The notes beneath the pieces are model-generated. The model was not told the origin of the DNA. It made no database searches and was given only the letters and a program-made list of their open reading frames with translations. Below, in pieces: positions 1 to 11,590 of a stretch of DNA of 64,000 bases. Positions within the stretch are counted from its first letter, which is position 1. Each line of letters opens with the position of its first letter. Both the position numbers and the translations under genes were made by a program. The DNA comes from Synchiropus splendidus (Eukaryota; Chordata; Actinopteri; Syngnathiformes; Callionymidae): positions 14,866,866 through 14,930,865 of the forward strand of contig NC_071343.1 of NCBI RefSeq assembly GCF_027744825.2, written 5' to 3'.

Positions 1-1006
1 ACTACTCTCAAAATAAGATACAAAAGGACTACAAGAGTAACTAGTACACAGTTTTTGACTGACGAATGAGTTATAAAATAACAGAACGGACATTGAAATT
101 ATGAAGTCAGAAGGAAACAATGCAAAAACAGCACTGTAGGAAAATTCTCACAATATATTCAATAGTGTCACATTTCGTTTCTCTTGTGCTTTTATTTTGT
201 TATTTCCTGTGTTCCTGTTTGTCGTTTCCTGTTCTTCTCTTTCATCAGATTCACAGCAGCGCAGCTGGATCCCATTCCACTGATCAGACTCCACTGATTT
301 CTACACCTGGGTTCCAGTCTGCGCTGCCAGGTGGTTGCTTCTCATCCTCACGGTAAACTCTCTCTCGGCCCTCTGTTATATATTTCTAAATTCCCTGCGT
401 GCTTGATCTTCTTTCTGCCGCTTCCTTAGCTGTTTCTCTTTGCTCTGTTTTCTGCATTCTCGTTTCTCTCGATTATATTGTGAGTGAGTGCTTTGTTTGA
501 CTCACCTTTTGCTTTTCCTCTCGTCATTGTTATTCCTTGTGTGTGTGTGTTTAATTCCACCATCGAGCACTTACTACAGTGATGACTAAAGTGTGTGTGA
601 AGGTGTGTGTGTGTGGGTACTTGTTTATCCCACCTTGTGGGGATTCTTGACACTTTCCTTGTGGGGGTGTTATGTGAGGACCATTTGGCTGGACCTCACA
701 AGCCTGAATTTAAGAATGAAGACGTCAAAATAGCTAGGGCATTGTCGGTGTGTTTAAGTTAGGTTCAGAGTCCTGGTTAAGGTTAGCCATGTGTTTTGCA
801 TGGTTTCTGGGTAGGAGACAGGGGAAAGCATTACCACATAATATCCCCACAGGTTAGCAATACAAACGTATATGTGTGTGTGTGTGTAATGGGATCTCTC
901 CAGGGTATTTCCACCCTCATGGCTCGGGCTACACATGGAGCTTATCGCCACACATGACATCAAGTACCTGCGGTCTTGGTGTGGAGATAAATACACACTT
1001 CCACAG

Positions 1007-1041
<35 letters not shown>

Positions 1042-3407
1042 GTCTGTCCTTTCAAGCTAACAAAATGTCAAGTCACGGCATGTCTGGTGACCGCCGGGGA
1101 GCCGCCGTCATCCTTCTCACTCGACATCGATCTTCCGAGCAAAATAAAAACCCTGCACTCCACTTTCGTCTCTTAAAGTATCAGCACCATGTTTGTTCAT
1201 TACCCCTCCAGTCCATCATCACGCGCTTTTGTGTTTTTCATAATTGCTGTAAAGATTTTCTATGAATCACTGCATGATATTCTAAAGAGCAGACTGCTTC
1301 CGTTGGCTCTGACTCACGATGTTGTTCGAAGGAGGTGTTCACAATAGTGGTCTGAGAGGAAATGCAAAGAGAGTTTTCAGAGATTCTAAAAGCGTAATGG
1401 ACGTTAAGTGTTAACAGAGGAGCACATGCTGAGACAAGAAGCAGAGAAGAAGTGATGCAAGATGATGATGATGCCCTCAACATCTGCTCAGCTCCACAGG
1501 AGGAGGACATGCAAGGGGTTGAGTCAATGTGACTGGTAAACTTTTCTGCATGGAGTAGAGGACTTGACACATGATACCGTGTTGTTTTGAAATCCAACCC
1601 ATGTCACATCTTTTCCTCCTTAATAAAGCCCATGGCAGCAGAAGAGGAAAGCCTCACTTCAGCCTCGCAGTGTGACGTCTGCTGTTACTGTCAACAGCGC
1701 TGCCAGGATGGTGAAATTTGATGCCAGCTTTTCCACACTGTTTTTGTCTCCCCCACTACACTCCATTACCCAATTTAATTTCCGATTGTTCTACTGCTGG
1801 ATGTCTCTATGATTTATGCTTTATTCTGCACGATTACGGATCATTACAAGAGACGTAATGGACCTCCTGGTATCTCTCTGGCTTTCATTTACGTTCTCTC
1901 CCATGGCTCCAAGAACGAGGTGTGTTTTTAGCCTGATAAATTCAAACTTCTCATTAAGTTCCAGCTGTTTCAGTCATCGAAAGAGGTAAAAGGATAGCTA
2001 GACAGCAGGGGGTGTGTATAATGTGTGTCGTATTTTACAACAAGTACAGCAGCACTGACTGAGATTGTGAGGACAGGATGCAGAATCTGAACTAGCCGCA
2101 GCAGGGGAGGAAAAATCTGACACCATACACATCTCTGTCTTTGTCTATGACTTATGTTTAACATCACATCGAACAGGGAGTTTCACTGCCGTAAGGAGCT
2201 GTCACTTCAACTTGGTTCAAATACATCACACAAATTCTCATGTAAACATAGACGGTAAAAAAAGAAAGCTGTTGCAAAGGTGTTTTAAACTGAAATGTGT
2301 TAGCATTTTTTTTTCAAATATAACTGAACAGTAAATTACCTCATATGCCTAAGATTCTGAAAACATGATATAGCGTCTTTAAATACTTCAATATTTCAAC
2401 TGTAATGTTAGCAAAAATATAAATATAAATAAATATAAATATAAAAAAATGTAATTCCATTACAAATTTATAGATTGTTTAACACATTCATGTAATCTTA
2501 TTTTGTGGAATATAAAGTCCATTTCTTAGTACCACACTGACCTCATGACAGCCACATAAACGTAGACAAACAGACAAACTCTCCTTTTTTAAAATATTAT
2601 TAAAACATTGTTTTTGGCTGGGACATGGAATGGAGAATAGAAAGCTTGCAAAGTTTTGACCTATGAACATATCAAACATATGAAAGTTGATATGAAGGTA
2701 TGATGGCATCGCAAACATTGCATGAGAACCCACCACTGAAAAAGTAACCACATTCAGAGATGATCTAATTCTGGGCTCCACTTATCCACCGACGTCTGTG
2801 GTCCACAACAAACTAATCCGTTCACCCATTCCCCAGGCACAAGGATGAGGAATGACATTCAGTATGCTTGTTGGCATTTGACATGACGGATGCGCAGCGA
2901 AAGACGCCTGCGTCTGATCACGGTCAGCAAGACATTAGACGAGACAAGCCTGGGGTCATTCAGCGTTTCCAAAATGGAGGACGCCACAGGTGGAGATGAG
3001 AGACACACATTTACGTTTCTCACACTGAATTAGACGCCATTACCGAGCAACAAAAAGAGACAAGTGTGAGCGGCTTCTCTGTTTGATGTCCCTGTGTTTC
3101 TGGATTTGAGATGCTGAGCGTGGTCACAGCTGCAATTTGCTTTCCCTCTTACGCTCCTAATTCATCATCCTGGGAGTCTTGAATTGGCATGTCATGGTGG
3201 CTTAGGTGTATGAATGAGAGCTGCGCTGAGGGAAGCGTTTCAGGCAGTAAAACCTGAGAAGAAAACCGACCCATGTTTCTGTTGGAGACATCTGAAGGAC
3301 AGTGAAATCCACTTTTAACTGAATGAAACGACGCTAAAGTTCAAGTGTGTTTACAAGATCAGAATGTGTCCCTTTTCCAATGTAGATCCCGGTAAGTATA
3401 GTGTGTC
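1..3407. other. Intergenic, no gene recognised
   Basis: No open frame here resembles a known protein, and none has convincing exon boundaries. The only structured part is a GT/CA-rich cluster around 540-1041, listed separately. The 2280-2460 stretch is AT-rich with short A/T runs. I cannot exclude conserved non-coding elements, which need cross-species alignment to see. Confidence 0.6.
541..1041. repeat. GT/CA microsatellite cluster with an embedded repeat-like segment
   Basis: Short (GT)n runs lie near 541-552, 609-618 and 873-886, and a perfect (CA)n tract covers about 1009-1041. Between them, 620-860 contains the phrases 'ccttgtgggg' and 'atatccccacagg' in opposite orientation. This resembles the GT-flanked interspersed repeats common in fish. 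The microsatellites are certain; calling the middle a dispersed repeat is inference. Confidence 0.55.
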
Positions 3408-3415
3408 CACTAGGT

Positions 3416-4150
3416 CAGGGGTTGTTAGTCTTTTTGATCTCGGGACCCACCTTTCCCCGAACAAATGGGCCAGGGGGCCCATTCAAGTGATAGAACTGAT
3501 TCATTACTCTTGATTTCATTTGGGATCAATTACCATATTTAACCTATTTACACGTAAACAAACCAAAACCTTGTGAAATGACATGAAACCATGTGGTCGT
3601 TGCAAGTATTTGACATCGAAAAGTCCAACCAGCAGCAGTACTAGGTGCAAATCATATTCATCAAATTTACGAAATAAAAAAAAGAAAAAAAAAATACACT
3701 AACAGTTGAGAATATTAGAAAAACTGAATACAATTCTAAATAAAATAAATGTAATAAAACCATGCCTAAATATTAAAAAAATAATAAATTTTATTTAAAC
3801 TTCAGAGAAGATATAAGTAAAGTGTAAATGAAAGTATCGCTATAAAATGTTCCAATTAATTTTCAAAAGTGCTTCAACAGGTGCTTTCATGAACAGTTTT
3901 TACTGTTGGGGGCGGCATCACTTTCTTTATCTTATTTTCTTTTCAAGAACTTCTCCATAGTTGGCAACTGTCACAGATTTGCAGCTGTCAAGTCAATTCA
4001 GCGCCACACTACTGCCACCATAATGTATTAGAGCTGAGCGTCTCGCGGCCCTGGAGGCGCCAAGGTGTAAAACAAATAAACTTTTAGTGGCCCTCTAGGA
4101 GGCGCTCACGGCCCAACCATAGGCCCCGGCCCTATGGTTAAGAATCACTG
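3416..4150. mobile_element. Non-autonomous hAT-type DNA transposon (735 bp) with target-site duplication
   Basis: The element begins CAGGGGTTGTTAGTC and ends with the imperfect inverted repeat GGTTAAGAATCACTG. It is flanked by 8-bp direct repeats, cactaggt at 3408-3415 and cactagat at 4151-4158 (7 of 8 identical). An 8-bp target duplication and CAG...CTG ends are the hallmark of the hAT superfamily. The inside is AT-rich with no transposase frame, so this is a dead, internally deleted copy. Phrases such as 'gggacccac' near the left end and 'ggccctctaggaggcgc' near the right end are conserved parts of such elements. Confidence 0.8.
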
Positions 4151-4528
4151 CACTAGATTTTGTCAAGGTGATGTTCAACTAGTTCCATGATGGTGTATAT
4201 AATACAATAAATAGTCAAGTTTGTAATGTAATCTAATGTAGGAGAAATGGTGACTGAGCTGCAAGGTCAAAGCAAACCTTAAATCTGCTGGTCCCGGTCG
4301 CACCTGGCACTGAGAGTGAGTGACTCACTTTGGGACAGAAAAGCCATGGGCGGAGAGTGTGCCGCAAAAACAGGACGATGTCACATTTACGCGAGACTCT
4401 TAAGATGTTTTGTTCTGAGCTCTGGCTCTCAACATGATAAACAACTGAGTCATGGCTGTTTCAAGGCTGCTGCCGTAACTATTGAGGAAAAGTAAAAACT
4501 CAATAAACTCTTTGGCAGCTACAAAGTT

Positions 4529-4640
4529 CTAAGTTCAAGTCCAGCTTGCTACTCACTTTTTATGGTTTTTTTCCTTGCAAATTTTTTTCCCTTGGGTGTC
4601 TCCGGTTTCCTCCCGCATTATGAAAATATGTTCAGCCTTA
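4529..4640 (+). repeat. Degenerate tRNA-derived SINE body
   Basis: The phrase 'gttcaagtccagct' resembles a B-box promoter region. It is followed about 65 bp later by 'ggtgtctccggtttcctcccgc', which matches the conserved body after the tRNA head in many fish SINEs. The head itself is missing or unrecognisable. Identification is from remembered motif order only. Confidence 0.45.
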
Positions 4641-5539
4641 GGATAAAAAGCAGAAAATGAATAAGTAATAATGAACAGAGAAATGCTGCGGTGGTGGCGA
4701 TGCTATTGGTCCGATCCTCACACATCATGCCCCCGAAATTGTTTTGGGATTCACCCCACTGACCGTTTTCCTGTCCTCGCCTTTCCTCCATGCGTCATAA
4801 CACAAACCGACCGTTAAGGTGGAAGAGGAAGACGTGTGGAGAAGAACAGAAGAATGCAGATGAATCGACAACAGAACTGAGGAACAGCAGGTCTTACACG
4901 CCTCAGCCTCCTCAGCTGGCTTTGTTCCTGCATCTCCACTGCAACAATTCAAAAGCAGCTTGCACAAATTAGACCCGTGGGGAGAGATAACAGACCAGCG
5001 TGCTCCAAACTACTGTCACTCAGCGACGGAGGGAAGAGGAGAGGGGTACACTGGATACGCAAGGTGCTCAAGCAGAAGAATTAGCCACAGGGGAGACCAC
5101 ACTCGTCTATATAGTAGCCCCTTATCACTTTTATATACAAGGAGTGCCAGCCCTACCACATACAGTTGAGTGCTCGCATTTCAGGTTGCATCTAGAGGAT
5201 AAGTGTTGCAGGAAGGTCAAACTTTTCATTTCACCCGTGAGTTCACATTGCACTCTCTACAACAGCGTTTTGTTGCGTTGCTTAAATTCCCTCATGAATT
5301 ATCAAGTCCCATAATGCACAGCAGCAGTTTAACAGTTGTACACCACATTAAAACCTAGTTTGAATGAATATTTGTTTTCTGGCCATAAATCATGGCAATG
5401 TCGGCCGATATAAAAACTCAGAAGTTAGTAAAGTGAAGTTATTGACCAAGTCATCCAGTTCAACAATCCGAACTGCGCAGCAACGGTCACGCTCCTCACC
5501 CAAGAACTGCCAGAATGAAACCACTGACGACAGAGATGA
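4641..5539. other. Intergenic, no gene recognised
   Basis: Several open frames of 60-104 codons overlap here on both strands (for example 5000-5314). None shows a domain, codon bias or splice context. I see no repeat structure apart from the neighbouring elements. Confidence 0.5.
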
Positions 5540-6095
5540 GATTAAATTTCCTAAAGGGCCACACTAGAAACTGTAACTGTTGTGAGGGGCCATCATCGAT
5601 GACAGTGATGAGTGCAAACCATGACGGAGAAATATACGAAATATATACTACTAGTAGTACTACTACTAATACTACTAATACTATTACTAGTAATACTACT
5701 AGTAACAAGGACAAAATGAACCTAAAAAGATGAAATGTTACTAAGAATATTGACAAGTGTAAATATACCATGAAACCTATTGAAATATTCATTTAATATG
5801 CACTTAATTTGAATATAAAGCAACTAGATGTTCAAGATAACAGGGCAATTTATTTCAAAATATATTTTCAGTATTCCTTCAATTTATTTTGATGAACAAG
5901 ATAAACACAAAAATGGCCAATAGAAAGAAGAAAAATGTGGTCTTTAAACAAGAACATGCTATATGCTGAAGTAGTGTTGGTGACTAAAAGTGTAAGAAGA
6001 AAAAAAGGCAGAAAAATTCCGACATATTAGTTATAGTTTTAGTCGATGTCAAACGGGCCACAAAAATACTGGCATCGGGCCGCACTTTGCCCTGG
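5540..6095. mobile_element. Degraded hAT-like non-autonomous element
   Basis: The left side carries 'aaagggccacac' and 'gaggggccatc', and the right side 'aaacgggccacaaa' and 'gggccgcactttgccc'. These GGCC-rich ends flank an AT-rich middle and match the 'cagtggtcggcaaagtgcggcc' type of hAT MITE. Exact ends and target duplication could not be fixed. A trinucleotide microsatellite (5647-5705) lies inside. Confidence 0.45.
5647..5705. repeat. (ACT/ATT)n trinucleotide microsatellite
   Basis: About 59 bp of imperfect ACT/AGT and AAT/ATT triplets ('tactactagtagtactac'). Direct reading; no function inferred. Confidence 0.9.
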
Positions 6096-6212
6096 TTACT
6101 TCAACACATCATCAATGCACATATGAAGAACATACATTGACTTTAAATTGTGAGGTCAAAATTTGGATTTTACTCTCAGATACATGGTCACACTGTTTTC
6201 AACAGCACGACC

Positions 6213-7010
6213 TGTCACGGATACGAAGGGACGAGGGAGCTAAAGCCACGTAGGAGGACGTGACCAAGACCCAAGTGCGAGTGGTGAAAGGCACTGGAGG
6301 CAGGACGGAGTAAAAATTAGATATTTAATAATTAAACAAACAAGAACAGAACAGAAAGCGTCACCGAACCGGGAAGAAACAGAGCAAACGCAGAATGTAA
6401 AAGCAGTAACAAAACTAACAGAAGTGCACAAACATGACTAAAAGGTCAAAACAGAAAGCGTCACCGAACCGGGAGATAAATGAACTTGAATCACAAATGA
6501 AAACTGAGAATAAACTACAAAAGGAAACCAAGAAACACGCGGCAAACAGCAAGAAACCAAAAACACTAACTCAGGACAGCAGGGTTAAACAATGTAACAA
6601 AAGAACTAGCAAGAGCACAGAAGTAAAAGCCGAACACAGGGAGAGAGACACAAGAACCGCAGAAGCCGAACACAGGGAGAGACACGAGAACCGCAGAAGC
6701 CGAACACAGGGAGAGACACGAGAACCGCAGAAGCCGAACACAGGGAGACACACGAGAACCGGGAGTTACCACAGGGGATCGAGAGGAGTCCAAAATCACA
6801 GGAATCACCATAGGGAACGTGGAAACACACAGGGACTAGGAGAAGTGGCAGGAAACAAAGACACAACGATCTGGCACACGTTGCTGGAGCCCAGGTGTTC
6901 TTGAAGACCGTAATCAGGGGGTAATCGGCTCCAGCCGTGTGCCAAAGGAACAGAGGGAGAGAAGCAAAACCAGGACTCGGAGCCTGGAAGCGGAGTCATG
7001 ACACGACCCC
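6213..7010. repeat. Probable interspersed element with internal minisatellite
   Basis: The block opens 'ctgtcacggatacg' and closes 'agtcatgacacgacccc'. Inside is a purine-rich, CA/GA-rich strand typical of a fish repeat family whose copies end in 'catgacagtaccccc'. A 22-bp stretch (agaaagcgtcaccgaaccgg core) occurs twice, near 6355 and 6455. A 156-codon frame (6434-6904) crosses it, but its reading is made of the repeats and it lacks any domain. Family assignment is uncertain; end repeats are weak. Confidence 0.4.
6625..6761 (+). repeat. 34-bp minisatellite, four units
   Basis: Four consecutive units of about 34 bp share 'agccgaacacagggaga' and 'gagaaccgc'. Because 34 is not a multiple of three, each unit is read in a different frame, which argues against the overlapping long open frame being a real protein. 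The opposite strand gives leucine/serine/cysteine-rich nonsense frames from the same units. Confidence 0.85.
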
Positions 7011-10000
7011 CATGATCCCAGCCACAGGTCAACATCACACAGCCAGTTGGGGACTGATCCAGAGTTTCCACTGGCCTTAGAGGAGCAGCTGACTCTGCTA
7101 AACCTGTCTGCAGAATCTTTCTGACACTCGCTATTTGGGGAAGAAAGTCCCTCACAGCAGGGAATAAGTCACAAAGAAATCTCAGAAAATCAGGCAGAAT
7201 CCAGGCCTCAAACAACACAACAATGAAGGCGGGACAAAAAAAAAAAAACAAGCCTTGACAACTGAACATAAAATGCTTGGATGGGGATAGGCGTCTATTA
7301 GGGGTAAATGAAATAAAACATTTGAGATCGGACAATTCTGCATGGCAGGCGTAGTATTGATCTGTCAAAGCTATAACTGTTTGAAAATCCAACCTTAACA
7401 TTGTCAGTATTCATCACAGGGACCGTGTAGTTTCCTGCTCAGAAGAGAGGAGAGGCCCTGCAGAGGCAGCACTGGAACACGGCGCCACTTGTCAGATGTC
7501 ACTGGTGCCATGTGGCAATAGAACAAACTCATAACAGAAAGAAACAGTGTGAAAATATTCTATGGCTACAAGTACTACTTTTGACGGTGAGAGACAGTCT
7601 ACAGTCCTGAGTCTACCATCAACACTTTCTACTCACTTGGGATGACAACAAAAATTTAAAAAAAATATTGAAAAACAACTTGAAAATTCATCGTCCTTGG
7701 TCTTAATTATCAGTGAACATTTTGTAATAAATACAAATTGAAAAACACGACACGACGTTGTTTATAAACATGGGCAGAGTCTGTTTGTATAACAATAAAC
7801 GTAATTGGTCTTTGGCAGAGATTTTCCGCGATGACAGCCAACTCCCTTTATCTCACATCCACTGTCAGAGTGGCACATCGCATGTAACAGCAGCCAATTA
7901 CTGACGCTTTTCATCCACAAGGCTACATCAAATGCTTCAGTTGTCAGCGTTTGTTGCAGGCTACTGACAGAAGCCAGCATGTGCAGAGACGGAGCAGACG
8001 GGCCAGTAAGTTCCTCCCGCTCTGACGCACCACTCTACCCAAGCATTATCTAATACGATCAATACGACCGCGAGTGATGGGTGCAGAATACACCAGAGCC
8101 CTCAGTAATCACATTGAAGCTTCCCGGAGAAGTTTTTGTTTTCACGGGAAATGGACACAGCTGGATCAAACTGATGGAAAGTCTGCCATGAGGAGTAAAC
8201 AATATAACCTCTGCTGCACTGTTGAGTCACTCAGTAGGTGGCAGTGGTTGTCGCAGTAAATCTTTCACGAATGCAAGACTCGAAGCCTCTGTTGAAGGCT
8301 GGCTGAGTTTTGTAAATAACTGCAGTTCAAAGCAGAAAAATACTCATAAACTATAAAGGGCTTGAAATGAATGTCAACGAAAGTGAGAAGAAACATTTGT
8401 GGAAACTTCTTTCCACCGTTATGACTGCAAAAATTGAATTCCTGCCTTTGCGGTGTGAAGCTCCTTCACGGTGCATGGTCACATTTAAAGAAAAATCTGT
8501 GCTTTTACCTTAAAGATTACAAATGTCCACTTACTGTAAAAGCCCCATCCAAGGTTCCCCAAAACAGACATTGTCTGTCAGTGAAGGTCAGTCACCAGGA
8601 ATGGGGTGAAGCTCTAACAAACAAAATACAGCTGCAGCTCGAACTCCAGGGAGTCAAGCTCAAATCCAGTGAGCCACATCCGGAATGGAACATAATTGGA
8701 GCCAAAATTTCATTACATCTATTATGAATGGGCTGTGGGTAAACACCACTCCCCCTGTACTGCAAGTCCCATGATGCACTGTGTCTGTTCAATCTTTAAT
8801 AATGGTTAATGTTATAGGAGTCAAAAGTTATCACTTATAAGATCATCCAATAAAAGAATCCTGTCGTCTCCGAAGTGTGGAGAGGGAATTTGTCCTGATA
8901 ATCGGCTCAGAAAACAGTTGGGGCTGAGATGTTGACGCAGTTCAGTCAAAGGTCTTCAGTGATGTGGACAGAGCCAACAGCTGCCCAACTGAAAACAAGC
9001 ACGGCGAGTGAGAGACCCATGGAATTCAGGATTTAATCCTGAGGAGCACATCTCATCTCCCTCCATCCCGAATTGGTCCGTTCCTTCAGGTGTCATCCAG
9101 CACTTTCACTTTTGATCCTGACGTCTTGGGGGAGAACACCTCCATGCTGCACCTTGTATGTTCCAGCATGGTTCCTTCATTCCATCACATGAGATTACGC
9201 GGAAGCTGAGCTTCTAGATCAGTGGTGGGAGAGATTTAGAACACCTGAACCCAAAGCATGTAACCTTACTTGACAGTTGGGAAACAGATCGACCAACAAA
9301 TGTCTCCTGAATTCTTCATGCCAAACAAATTAATTACAAAAAAAAACTTACTGAATCATAATAACACAGTAATAACTCAATAACATCATATGATGGTTTT
9401 TGGCTACTTGTGTGTCACAGATTAGATCCAGGGAAGGAATAATTTAAAGCAACATCTGTTTACCCACAATGTGAAAAGGAAGCAAAGCAGGAAGAAGTCT
9501 TTATGTCCTTGTTTTACCCACCACCATTGTTCGTCTCCGGTTACGACCTGAGGGAGTTTCCTGAGGACTGTGGAAGCCCTTCTCTTGAGGTTTGATGTGT
9601 GTGTGAGAGATGCATCATCAGAGCACTACACAAGCCCTACATCCATGCACAATCATGCGCAGACTGCACACACACAGACACACACACTCACACACACAGA
9701 TGTAAAGGCAGCAAGGGACAAGCAGTTCCGGCCTGGGTGGGGGTATATTTAGAGTCTTGCGTAATGTGCTTTTAACACAACACTGAGTGGATGAAAATTT
9801 AATGCCATGCAAGGGAGTGTGAGAGGAGGAGGGGAAAAAAATGAATAAAGTTAAGTATTTAATCTGTGCTGTTGCTCAGGGGGGAGACGGGGCTCTGACA
9901 GCAGCCTATGAGCAACAGGCACTGGAACATTACAGCCACTGTCGCGGCAGCAATAGATGAATGGCAGATAAGAGTGGGCTCGGAGAGAGAATGGGAGCGG

Positions 10001-11128
10001 AAGGCGAGGAGGAGTGATGCTGGGAGACGTGAAAGTCAGCAGAGAGAGGAGGTATTTTGCATGAATGAGTGAGCAAGGATAACTACCAGCTGCTGTGTCG
10101 CCGGGCTGCTCTTAACACAAGTGGAGTGTAAAAATCTGGGGAGGCAAACCAAATTATGCGGCTGAACCGTACAAATGCAAAAACGTGAAGGAATATTCAG
10201 GTGTCAGGCGCGAGGCTCAGGTGAAATACACTGGTAAAAAGCAGATAAATATGAGTCCTGTGATTAATATTTTATCTTACAGCTCCATTCGGTGACTGGG
10301 CTCGACATTTCAGTTGTGCTTCATTCCCTGGAGGAAGGAAGACGATAAGAAGATTCAATTCTGCGCCGAGTAAAGGTCATCAGGTGTGAACGCAAAGCGT
10401 GACATTGACACTCATGATTCGTCCAATCCACTTGGACAGAAAAAATATATTATGATATTCTGATAAAGAAAACTGTTCGACAACTTGGTGTGAAAAAATA
10501 AAGTAATTCCATTGACCAGGTCAGGTCACATATAAACACGGTGGCGCCTCAGTGCTCTGGGTTAGAGGCAGCTGTGTAGGAGCTGAACCATTTCTGCTAC
10601 ACTGGTGAAGATGTTTTATTCATGTCTGAATATGTTTTAAAGTGTGGGAAGGTGTACTGAAACTATAAACCAAAATAATCTCTGCATTGTTTTTTTTTCT
10701 GAGGTACTGTATATATTGTATATATTTGGGTCGGTAATGGATCGGGACAGTTCGCATTATTCCTTATGGTAGAAATTGCATTTTATGGGAGCAGAGTCAA
10801 ATTATCTTCATATATTGAGGACTGCTGGTTAGCTAGCTGACATACACACAGCTTTATGACACTATGTCCCTAGGCATGCAGACTGTCAGGAGCCCAGTGA
10901 ACTCCGGCGTGATTGGGAATGACAGCAACTCATGGTTGACCATGTGACCGAGCTGGATGAGAGGCAGAGGCCACCAACTCATTTGCTACAGACCTCCAAT
11001 GTGGCCTTCAGATCTGCTCCAGAGCAATGGCAGACGAGAGGAGACACTTCTGATCATCAATTGCTGTTCTCCATCTGCCGAGCCAATAGATAATCCTGGG
11101 TTAGGCGGCTACGAGGAGAAAAGTCGGA
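7011..11128. other. Intergenic, no gene recognised; one CA microsatellite
   Basis: No supported coding exon. A (CA)n-rich tract with interruptions lies at about 9669-9701. Position 10540-10600 has 'ggtggcgcctcagtgc', faintly like a SINE head but too diverged to call. The rest is unique-looking AT-moderate sequence. Confidence 0.5.
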
Positions 11129-11590
11129 CTGCACTGTGCCAGGAGCAAAGCTCGGTGGAGCAGGTATTAGTGTTTGGGTTGTTTTGCAGGAGCTGACTTT
11201 GGCCCCTTAAATCCAGTGAAAATAACTTCAGCATACGAAGAGATGTTGGCCAATCCATGCTCCGAACTTTGTGGAAACAGTTTGCAGATAAATAATAAAA
11301 TGGATGTGAGAGTTTGGGGAGAAAGTACTGGACCGGCCTGCACCTCAGTCCTGACCTCAACCTGACTGAACACTGACTAGAGTCTGAGAGTCTTCTTGTA
11401 CAGCATCAGAGGAGACCTTACAAACGTGTGTCAGGAAGCGTCAACTCACTCCTTAACCTTGTGAACAGGCTTCCCTGAGGAATTGAAGCTCAAGTGTGCT
11501 TCAACGTCATATGAAACCCTTTAAGAATGGAACATGCAAGTTCATCTCCGAGTCAAGGCATGTAGGCGAATACTTTCAGCTATATAGTGT
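11129..11590 (+). pseudogene. Fossil 3' end of a Tc1-like transposon (transposase remnant)
   Basis: This is the C-terminal part and 3' end of a Tc1/mariner element. Readable transposase pieces are 'FGPLNPVK' with 'SAYEEML' (about 11203-11250) and, in another frame, 'PAPQSPDLN' (about 11336-11362), which is the conserved block just before the last catalytic acidic region of Tc1 transposases. The intervening region with the second catalytic aspartate is deleted, and stops and frameshifts break the rest. The non-coding tail ('ggcgaatactttcagctatatagtgt') matches the usual Tc1 3' terminal inverted repeat and fixes the right end near 11590. The left half is missing, so it cannot move by itself. 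Confidence 0.85.

Noticed and set aside
6434..6904. 156-codon open frame, basic and repeat-rich
   Set aside because: It is produced by a 34-bp minisatellite in a probable mobile element; unit length is not a multiple of three and no domain is present.
6805..7401. 198-codon minus-strand open frame
   Set aside because: No domain, composition without bias toward real codons, overlaps a repeat, and no splice or start context.
10540..10600. Possible second SINE head ('ggtggcgcctcagtgc')
   Set aside because: Too few matching bases and no following B box or SINE body.
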